13,061 bases of DNA, from NCBI GenBank assembly GCA_035455185.1, contig DATIFQ010000027.1, forward strand, positions 1-13,061. The letters are read 5' to 3'. The notes under the pieces are model-generated. The model had not been told where the DNA came from. It did not search any database and saw only the letters and a list, made by a program, of their open reading frames with translations. The position numbers and the translations under genes are program-made. Shown here one piece after another: positions 1 through 5,144 of this stretch. The DNA is from JAEHDI01 sp035455185. Lineage in GTDB: Bacteria > Acidobacteriota > Terriglobia > Bryobacterales > Bryobacteraceae. Position 1 is the first letter of the stretch, and each line of letters opens with the position of its first letter.

Positions 1-55
1 CGAACACCGACCTAATGCTCATGGAGAATTTCCGATGATTAGGTGCTAGCGCCCC

Positions 56-718
56 CTACAGGTAATCCCGAAACTTCTCTAGCGCCATCCGTACCAACTG
101 GCTCCGCGTCCGCACCCCCGTCTTCAGGAATAACTGTTGTAGCGTCGCCTTCACCGAACTCTCCGATACCCGCAGCCGCCCCGCGATCTCCTTGTTCGCC
201 TGCCCCTCCAAAACCGCCCGCAACACCTCCCGCTCCCGCTCGCTCAGCCGCGGCGGACGATCGTCCGCACTCGCCGTCGGCGGTCCCGCCAGCAGCACCC
301 GCAGAAACCGCTGGTCCAGCCAGGCTTCCCCCTCCATCACCTTCCGGATCGCCGTCGACAGCAGGTTCGGTGCGCTGTGCTTCAGAAAGATCCCCGCCAC
401 CCCCAACCGCAAGAGCTCGGCCGCCTCCGCGTCGCTCAGCCCCGCCGTCACCACGAGTACCTTCAGCTTCCCGCCGAGACCCCGCTCCGCCGCATGGACG
501 ATCAGCCTCGACCCCGTCTCCGGTCCGAGATCGTAATCGAGCAGCACAATGTCGACCTGCGTGGTGTCCAGTATCCGTAGCGCCTCGTCCACGCTGGCGC
601 ACGGCACCAGCAGCTCGAAGTCCAGCTCCATCCCCAACAACCTCGCCAGACCCTCGCGGAACAGCGCGTGGTCGTCCAACAGCAGGATGCGGATCTTGTT
701 GCCCTTGGTCGCGCTCAT
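56..718 (-). CDS. NarL/FixJ (LuxR-type) response regulator
   Basis: This 220-residue protein is a DNA-binding response regulator that would take phosphate from a kinase and control transcription in the cytoplasm. The receiver domain covers about residues 8-128, with the acidic pair D15/D16, phospho-acceptor D61 in IVLLDYDL, switch T91 in VVTAG and K113 in FLKH. A GerE/LuxR helix-turn-helix covers about 157-215, with the LSEREREVL signature and the recognition region SESSVKATLQQLFLKTGV. Length is normal for the NarL family. The frame is open further upstream, but ATG at 718 is chosen because it overlaps the TGA of the preceding kinase (ATGA), a classic sign of translational coupling, and because the receiver begins directly after it. 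It is almost certainly the partner of that kinase; the target genes cannot be read from the sequence. Confidence 0.93.
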   Translation of the reverse strand: MSATKGNKIRILLLDDHALFREGLARLLGMELDFELLVPCASVDEALRILDTTQVDIVLLDYDLGPETGSRLIVHAAERGLGGKLKVLVVTAGLSDAEAAELLRLGVAGIFLKHSAPNLLSTAIRKVMEGEAWLDQRFLRVLLAGPPTASADDRPPRLSEREREVLRAVLEGQANKEIAGRLRVSESSVKATLQQLFLKTGVRTRSQLVRMALEKFRDYL

Positions 719-2124
719 GACAGTTCCGCCGCGCTTCGCGCCGCCGCCAGCTCCACCGCGAAGCAGCAACCGTAAGCCCGCGGCTCGTGCCGCAGCTCCC
801 CCGCGAAGGACCGCACGAGCGCCCGCGACAAATACAGGCCCAGGCCCGCCCCCTCCGCCGCCTGTTGGAAGGCCTGGAACAACTGCTCCGGCCGTGCCAC
901 CCCCGGTCCTGTGTCGATGAACCGCACCACCACCCGCCCGGACTCCACCGTCGCCGCGATCGCCAGCTCCTTCTGCTCCGAACCCCGCATCGCCCGCTGG
1001 CTGTTGTTGGCCAGGTTCATGAACACGTGCAGTAGCCCATGCCGGTCTGCGTACACCGGCGGCAGGTCCTCGGCAACCTTCCACCGCACCTCAATCTCCT
1101 CGTCCCGCAGCGACGGCTCGATCACAATTCGGAGCTCGTCCAGCACCTCCCGCAGATCGACGCTCACCGTGCTGTTCTCCGAGGGTGGCCGCAATTCGGC
1201 TGATACCAGCCGTCCCAGCCCGTCCACCAGCGTTCCCAGCGCCTGGAAATCCTCGCTCGCCGCGACTCCCGGAACCCGCCTCAGGTTCGCGTGGACTACC
1301 GCGATCCCCGCGCATAAGTTGCGGATCTCGTGCGACACCGCCCGCACCAGCACCCGCGAGCTTGTCATCAGCCGGTGAAGCCCCAACTCCTCCCGATCCC
1401 GCAGATCCTCCGAAGTGTCAAACACGATCGCCGCCAGGCGCGGCCCATCCGATGTCAGAAACGTCGACAACCAGATGTGCGCCAGGAAAACCTCGCCGTC
1501 GCGCCGCCGCCCCCGGCACTCGAGTGTGGTTCGCAGCACCCGCCCGCCCCCGTCGGCTTGCGGGACCCCCGCCAGCAGTGGCAGAAACGCGCCCACCGGC
1601 TCACCGGTCAGCGGCTGGTCCTCGGAGCCGAGAACCTGGTGGGCGGCCTGATTTGCAACTTGGATACGACCCACAGTGTCAACGGTTATGATCGCGGCTG
1701 GACTCGTCTCGATCAGCACTTTGAGTTGCTCTTCCGCCGCCCGCCGTAACCGTTCCTGCTCCTCGACCACCCGGAGGTGCTCCAGAGTCTGGCGCCGCCG
1801 CCGAGCCAGTTCCACCACGAACAGGCCCAGGCCGAAATAGGATACCAGGCCGAAAAACGCCCGCACCCCCACTCCCCAGTCCCATTGAAACGGGCCAAGT
1901 ATCTCGCGCAACAACGTGCATAAGATCGCCAGCCCCAGCAACTCCGTACGGCTGACGAACAGCGCTGCCATCATGATCGGGTAAAGGTACAGGAAACCGA
2001 GAGACACCGCCGGACTTAGAAGGAAATCGGCAAATGCGATGCTCGCGATCAGGAAGCCAGCGACGGCGAGAACCGTCGTTCGGTCGAGCCGTTGCCGTGC
2101 GGAGAGGATGTCGGGCAGTTTCAT
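715..2124 (-). CDS. Membrane PAS-domain sensor histidine kinase
   Basis: This 469-residue protein is a sensor kinase of the inner membrane that autophosphorylates on histidine and passes phosphate to the adjacent regulator. Four hydrophobic segments lie at about residues 16-34, 40-57, 61-77 and 87-105, with no large periplasmic loop, so the signal is probably sensed within the membrane or by the PAS domain. A charged linker (106-133) is followed by a PAS domain (about 133-238). The H-box AVSHEIRNL places the phospho-acceptor at H265. The ATPase domain shows the N-box NLANNSQRAM (N370, N374), the G1 box DTGPGVA (D404) and the G2 box GAGLGLYLS (425-433). The H-box lacks the usual proline (SHEIRNL, not SHELRTP). 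ATG at 2124 has no clear Shine-Dalgarno sequence, but a perfect TATAAT lies 34-39 bp upstream. It forms an operon with the following regulator gene. Confidence 0.93.
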   Translation of the reverse strand: MKLPDILSARQRLDRTTVLAVAGFLIASIAFADFLLSPAVSLGFLYLYPIMMAALFVSRTELLGLAILCTLLREILGPFQWDWGVGVRAFFGLVSYFGLGLFVVELARRRRQTLEHLRVVEEQERLRRAAEEQLKVLIETSPAAIITVDTVGRIQVANQAAHQVLGSEDQPLTGEPVGAFLPLLAGVPQADGGGRVLRTTLECRGRRRDGEVFLAHIWLSTFLTSDGPRLAAIVFDTSEDLRDREELGLHRLMTSSRVLVRAVSHEIRNLCAGIAVVHANLRRVPGVAASEDFQALGTLVDGLGRLVSAELRPPSENSTVSVDLREVLDELRIVIEPSLRDEEIEVRWKVAEDLPPVYADRHGLLHVFMNLANNSQRAMRGSEQKELAIAATVESGRVVVRFIDTGPGVARPEQLFQAFQQAAEGAGLGLYLSRALVRSFAGELRHEPRAYGCCFAVELAAARSAAELS

Positions 2125-2157
2125 GGGTTTGACGCCCGGATGCTCACATCAGGCCAT

Positions 2158-2163
2158 ATTATA
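2158..2163 (-). promoter_or_regulatory. Candidate -10 box of the kinase/regulator operon
   Basis: On the minus strand this hexamer reads exactly TATAAT. It would give a transcript start near 2151 and a leader of about 27 nt before the kinase ATG. The 17-nt spacer position has CTATGG, a poor -35. An inverted pair (gcgtg 2164-2168, cacgc 2176-2180) fills the spacer. A perfect -10 with a poor -35 and a spacer palindrome fits an activator-dependent or repressed promoter, possibly autoregulated; that last step is inference. Confidence 0.45.
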
Positions 2164-2197
2164 GCGTGCTACGCCCACGCCATAGGCACAAGGGAAT

Positions 2198-2228
2198 AGT
2201 ACTGTTGAGGCTTCAGTACCAAAGTACT
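2198..2228. promoter_or_regulatory. Cluster of three AGTAC boxes, possible regulator site
   Basis: AGTAC occurs at 2198, 2215 and 2223 within 31 bp. The outer two are full AGTACT palindromes, and gtactg (2199-2204) with cagtac (2214-2219) forms a 6-bp inverted repeat around a 9-nt spacer. The cluster sits about 35-65 bp upstream of the kinase -10 box. This is where an activator would bind, but the short motif could be chance. Confidence 0.25.
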
Positions 2229-2260
2229 ACTTTTTCTATCGAAAGATAAGCTTCAAGAGA

Positions 2261-2287
2261 ATGACAAAACGGTGTTTACTTTAAATA
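2261..2287 (+). promoter_or_regulatory. Weak candidate promoter for the structured RNA/operon
   Basis: ATGACA (2261-2266) resembles a -35 and TAAATA (2282-2287) resembles a -10, with a short 15-nt spacer. An alternative pairing is TTCAAG (2252-2257) with TTTACT (2275-2280) at 17 nt. Either would start transcription just before or within the structured element that ends in the terminator. Both matches are mediocre; the best support is the presence of a terminator downstream that needs a rightward transcript. Confidence 0.22.
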
Positions 2288-2435
2288 GGTTCGGACGTGC
2301 AATACGAACGGAAAACCCGGGTCGGGAGGCCGGGGGGTCCGAGAACCGAAGGTTTTGCGTTCACTCCTCCTGCCGGTATCAACGCCGGTACCAGGCTCAT
2401 CGGTCCTGCTGCCCGGGGCCGATGAGCCTTTCTTT
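2288..2435 (+). ncRNA. Candidate structured RNA: sRNA or leader attenuator
   Basis: The plus strand can fold into several hairpins ending in a strong intrinsic terminator. Arms 2288-2296 (ggttcggac) and 2337-2347 pair over 9 bp with a 2-nt bulge. Inside it, 2316-2320 and 2330-2334 form cccgg/ccggg with a 9-nt loop. An alternative hairpin aacc-gaa-ggtt (2344-2354) overlaps the closing arm, so two mutually exclusive folds are possible. No protein-coding gene ends just upstream, so the terminator must end a non-coding RNA or act as an attenuator in the leader of the operon starting at 2553. I tried to match it by eye to common riboswitches, tRNA and 6S RNA and could not. The pairing is seen; the transcript and function are inferred. 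Confidence 0.4.
2393..2435 (+). terminator. Strong intrinsic (Rho-independent) terminator
   Basis: A perfect 11-bp stem (aggctcatcgg, 2393-2403, with 2419-2429) extends inwards by two G-C and two G-U pairs, leaving a 7-nt loop. It is followed by a T-rich tail, ttctttatt. In the plus direction this is a textbook terminator. It lies 118 bp before the small-protein start, in a region with no plus-strand gene upstream. Confidence 0.8.
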
Positions 2436-2485
2436 ATTCCCTGTATTCTCAGTGGAGAGAAATTCGCCCGGTCGGCGACTATGCG

Positions 2486-2509
2486 GTGTTAGGCCGGAGG
2501 CCTACACAC
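2486..2509 (+). promoter_or_regulatory. Hairpin in the leader of the 2553 operon
   Basis: Arms 2486-2495 and 2499-2509 pair over 10 bp (core taggcc/ggccta) with one bulged C at 2505 and a GGA loop. No T-tract follows, so it is not an intrinsic terminator. It lies 44 bp before the small-protein ATG and could affect transcript stability or be a protein site. Confidence 0.35.
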
Positions 2510-2537
2510 AACGTCCTTCGCTGTCGATAGAACCAGT

Positions 2538-2544
2538 GAGAGGA
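2538..2544 (+). promoter_or_regulatory. Shine-Dalgarno site of the small membrane protein
   Basis: GAGAGGA lies 8 nt before ATG 2553. This is a good match in ribosome-binding sequence and spacing, and is the main reason to treat the 53-codon frame as a real gene. Confidence 0.7.
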
Positions 2545-2552
2545 CACGACGG

Positions 2553-2714
2553 ATGGATTCGATGCCACTGTACCAAGCCCTTCTGGCTGTCATGCTAGGT
2601 TTCGCCCTGATCTTGCGCGGAGAGAAAATCCGCAGACGGCGTGACCGCCGCGAGCGCCTGCTGCGTGCGCTCCGATCACTTTCCGAGGCCACGCCCGGCG
2701 CATTACAATCGTAG
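2553..2714 (+). CDS. Small single-pass membrane protein, 53 residues
   Basis: I do not recognise a family. The frame encodes 53 residues. One hydrophobic segment spans about residues 5-22 (PLYQALLAVMLGFALILR), followed by a strongly basic stretch (about 22-41, with IRRRRDRRERLL) and a short polar tail. By the positive-inside rule the N-terminus should face the periplasm and the basic tail the cytoplasm. A GAGAGGA ribosome site lies 8 nt upstream, and codons strongly prefer G or C at the third base. The TAG at 2712-2714 comes two bases before the TTG start of the glycosyltransferase, so the two are probably translated in tandem, and the small protein may anchor or regulate that enzyme. That partnership is inference. 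A second in-frame ATG at 2562 is a less likely start. Confidence 0.7.
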   Translation: MDSMPLYQALLAVMLGFALILRGEKIRRRRDRRERLLRALRSLSEATPGALQS

Positions 2715-2716
2715 GG

Positions 2717-3958
2717 TTGCCCGCTCGACGACCCGCCGAGATCGCCCAGGACATCCTGGATCGTTGTCTTCACGGCGACCTGTGGCCCCGTGAGCCATTT
2801 CATTCGCTGATCGACGTCTGCCTTAGCTACCACGGCGAAGAAGCCCGCGCGGGAAGCGACGCCCTGTTCCGGATTCTGGTCGAGGGTCTGGCTGATCGAT
2901 TCGAACCTCGCCTGTCGGAAGTCTATGCCGAGATGTTTGCCGAGGCCGTCTGCCGCGTATACCCCGAATGGAGACCGGAAACCCTCGTCACACGCTACGA
3001 AAACGTGCGCAAAACGCGCCGTTTTGATGCAAAAAATGACCAAATTCGCACCGTTTTCGTCCTCTCCAGAGTCACCTTAGGCGCCGACATTGCCATCACA
3101 AGCCTCGCGCTCGACGCCGCGAAGCGATGCTTCCCCTCGGCGCGAATCGTCCTCGCCGGCGGCCCCAAGACCCGCGACCTCTTCGTATCCGATCCAAAAG
3201 TAGATTATATTCCAATCACTTACGGACGGTCCGCGACGTTCCGCGAACGCCTTTCGGTCTGGCCCGAGCTACGCCAGCGCCTGTCGGAGCCAAACAGCAT
3301 CGTAATCGACCCGGATTCGCGGCTGACCCAGCTTGGTTTGCTGCCAGTCTGCCCCGATGAATCCTACTATCTATATGAAAGTAGGGCATTTGGCTGGGAT
3401 GGCGCCGACTCGCTAACCGACTTGATGCGGCGCTGGCTCGCCGAAACATTCGATGTCGAAGACGCCTCCCCGTATATCGCACCGGCGCCGCAAGCCATTG
3501 ATCCTGAGACGGTTACAGTCAGCCTCGGCGTCGGAGAGAACCAGGCCAAGCGCATCGCCGATCCGTTCGAGGAGACGCTGCTGGCAGGCTTGGTCGGTCG
3601 CGGAGCTAATGTATTGATCGACAAGGGTTTCGGCGACGAGGAGGCGCTCCGTGCCGAGCGTTTGGCAGCGCGTTTTCCGGGCGTCCGGACCTTCCAGGGG
3701 TCGTTCGCGGCCTTCGCCTCCGTGATCTCCGGAAGCCGCCTCTACGTCGGGTACGACTCGGCCGGACAGCACGCCGCAGCGGCCTCGGGGACGCCGCTGG
3801 TCAGCGTTTTCGCGGGTTTTCCGTGTCCGCGAATGTTCGAGCGGTGGCGGCCGACGGGCCGGGGGCCGATCGAAATCGTGCGCGTGGATAAACCGGATCC
3901 GGATGAGGTGCTGGAACGGACGCTGGCGGCCGTTGACCGGCTTTTTGCGTTACGATAG
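2717..3958 (+). CDS. GT9-like (heptosyltransferase-type) glycosyltransferase
   Basis: This 413-residue protein resembles family 9 glycosyltransferases (ADP-heptose:LPS heptosyltransferase type, GT-B fold), which add sugars to envelope glycans on the cytoplasmic side of the inner membrane. A first Rossmann-like half begins near residue 111 (RTVFVLSRVTLGADIAIT, with D124 where family members have an acidic residue after the first glycine). The C-terminal half has the most recognisable motif, VGYDSAGQHAAAASGTPLV (D347, G350, H352), matching the family pattern D-(S/T)-G-x-H-x-A-A-x-x-G-x-P. About 105 helical residues precede the catalytic fold, longer than usual. The start is TTG 2717, two bases after the upstream stop; the frame contains no ATG or GTG between the stop codon at 2642 and there, and no Shine-Dalgarno sequence is evident, so coupling is likely. 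Donor and acceptor are unknown; the general family is fairly sure. Confidence 0.75.
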   Translation: MPARRPAEIAQDILDRCLHGDLWPREPFHSLIDVCLSYHGEEARAGSDALFRILVEGLADRFEPRLSEVYAEMFAEAVCRVYPEWRPETLVTRYENVRKTRRFDAKNDQIRTVFVLSRVTLGADIAITSLALDAAKRCFPSARIVLAGGPKTRDLFVSDPKVDYIPITYGRSATFRERLSVWPELRQRLSEPNSIVIDPDSRLTQLGLLPVCPDESYYLYESRAFGWDGADSLTDLMRRWLAETFDVEDASPYIAPAPQAIDPETVTVSLGVGENQAKRIADPFEETLLAGLVGRGANVLIDKGFGDEEALRAERLAARFPGVRTFQGSFAAFASVISGSRLYVGYDSAGQHAAAASGTPLVSVFAGFPCPRMFERWRPTGRGPIEIVRVDKPDPDEVLERTLAAVDRLFALR

Positions 3959-3965
3959 AGCCGCT

Positions 3966-5129
3966 ATGCGACTCCTATCCGTGCTTGTGCTTTTCTGCTC
4001 GCTCCTTTCCGCGCAAACGGCGCTGACACCATCAGAAATTTCCGCGGGGTGGATTCTGCTGTTCGACGGCCAGACACTTTTCGGCTGGACGCCGGTGGGC
4101 GATGCGAAATGGCACGCTGCGGGCGGCGTCCTTGTTCCGGAGGGCGAATCTGGGTGGCTCCGGGCGAACACTCCGTTCGCCGATTTCGTGCTGTCGTGCG
4201 AGTTCCGGACGGCGGCGGACGGAAACAGCGGGGTCTTCATCCGTTCGGCGAAGGAAGGCGCGCCGCACGAGACGGGGTACGAGGTTCAGATCTGGCAGCA
4301 GCACCCTAAGTTCACGACCGGCAGCCTGGTGAATCACATCGCGGCGAAGAAAGCGGAGCTGAAAGCGGACGCATGGAACACGATGGTGATTCGCGCGGAG
4401 GGCGAGCGGTTCGTCGTGCAGGTGAACGGGCAGAAGGTTCTTGACGGCCGCGATGCAAAGAGCAGGATCGGCCACATCGGACTTCAGTACAACAAGGACA
4501 AGAAGATCGAGTTCCGAAACATCAAACTGCGGCCGCTGGGGCTGGCACCGATTTTCAACGGGAAGGACCTGAGCGGGTGGCGGGTGGTGCAGCCGCCGCA
4601 GCCGCCGAAGGAGCCGGCGGAGTGGACGGTGAAGGACGGGGCGATCCACGTGGAGAAGGGCGGGGGACAGTTGGAGACAGAGGGGATGTACGACGATTTC
4701 GTGATGCAGATGGACATCCGGACGAATCCGAAGGACGCGGAGCATCACCCGAACAGCGGGGTGTTTTTCCGCGGGGATGCGAACGGGTACTGGACGGGGT
4801 ACGAGTCGCAGATCCGGAACGAGTACAAGGGGGGCGATCGGACGCAGCCGGTGGATTTTGGGACGGGGGCGATCTACAACCGGGTGGCGGCGCGGAAGGT
4901 GGTAGCGAACGACGGGGAGTATTTCACGAAGACAATCGTGGCGCGTGGGCGGCAGATGGGGGTGTGGGTGAACGGGTACGCGGTGACGTCGTGGGAGGAT
5001 GACCGGCCGGAGGGGATGAACGCGCGGCAGGCGGCGCGGCTGACAGCGGGGACGATCAGCCTGCAAGCGCACGACCCGACGACGAACCTGGACTTCCGCA
5101 ACATCCGGCTGGTGAGGCTGCCGAGGTAA
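3966..5129 (+). CDS. Secreted protein with two DUF1080 (3-keto-disaccharide hydrolase) domains
   Basis: This 387-residue exported protein begins with a signal peptide (MRLLSVLVLFCSLLSAQ, cleavage near residue 17). Two DUF1080/PF06439 concanavalin-like beta-sandwich domains follow: about 29-189 (ILLFDGQTLFGW, NSGVFIRS, GYEVQIWQ, IEFRNIKLRPL) and 194-385 (IFNGKDLSGW, NSGVFFRG, GYESQI, LDFRNIRLVRL). Members of this family bind or cleave glycans, including 3-keto-disaccharides, outside the cytoplasm; which substrate applies here cannot be told. The ATG at 3966 is preferred over the upstream in-frame ATG at 3903 because it starts the signal peptide and lies 8 bp after the glycosyltransferase stop rather than inside that gene. 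It is the last gene of the plus-strand operon and converges with the receptor gene 15 bp away. The second half is noticeably G-rich on the coding strand. Confidence 0.88.
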   Translation: MRLLSVLVLFCSLLSAQTALTPSEISAGWILLFDGQTLFGWTPVGDAKWHAAGGVLVPEGESGWLRANTPFADFVLSCEFRTAADGNSGVFIRSAKEGAPHETGYEVQIWQQHPKFTTGSLVNHIAAKKAELKADAWNTMVIRAEGERFVVQVNGQKVLDGRDAKSRIGHIGLQYNKDKKIEFRNIKLRPLGLAPIFNGKDLSGWRVVQPPQPPKEPAEWTVKDGAIHVEKGGGQLETEGMYDDFVMQMDIRTNPKDAEHHPNSGVFFRGDANGYWTGYESQIRNEYKGGDRTQPVDFGTGAIYNRVAARKVVANDGEYFTKTIVARGRQMGVWVNGYAVTSWEDDRPEGMNARQAARLTAGTISLQAHDPTTNLDFRNIRLVRLPR

Positions 5130-5144
5130 GTTGCGCTGCGGCGT

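Larger units (their letters stand above)
2125..2552. other. Divergent intergenic region, no convincing conventional gene
   Basis: This 428-bp gap separates the leftward kinase operon from the rightward small-protein/glycosyltransferase operon. It is AT-richer near 2180-2290 and GC-rich after that. It holds the kinase -10 box, three AGTAC boxes (2198, 2215, 2223), a structured element with a terminal intrinsic terminator (2288-2435) and a hairpin (2486-2509). A GTG-initiated frame crosses most of it in the plus direction but lacks a Shine-Dalgarno sequence and coding character, so I do not call it. Confidence 0.7.

Noticed and set aside
10..44. Inverted repeat acctaat/attaggt as a possible terminator after the response regulator.
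   Set aside because: The 7-bp AT-rich arms are 21 nt apart and no T-tract follows on the minus strand; it is probably chance.
43..720. A 225-codon plus-strand frame rich in Pro, Ala and Ser.
   Set aside because: It is antisense to the response regulator, which has all its key residues; the composition is low-complexity.
2288..2350. A tRNA or known riboswitch, suggested by a GGTTCG motif and GC-rich stems.
   Set aside because: No cloverleaf could be drawn, no CCA or anticodon arm fits, and no riboswitch core that I know was found.
2272..2598. A 108-codon GTG-initiated frame through the structured intergenic region.
   Set aside because: It has no ribosome site, an odd composition (many Arg, Cys and Ser), runs through the terminator hairpin and overlaps the better-supported small gene.
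2489..3043. A 184-codon minus-strand frame.
   Set aside because: It is antisense to the small protein and the glycosyltransferase, with no recognisable domain.
4032..5072. A 346-codon minus-strand frame rich in Arg, Pro, His and Leu.
   Set aside because: It is antisense to the DUF1080 gene; the low-complexity composition is typical of a shadow frame.
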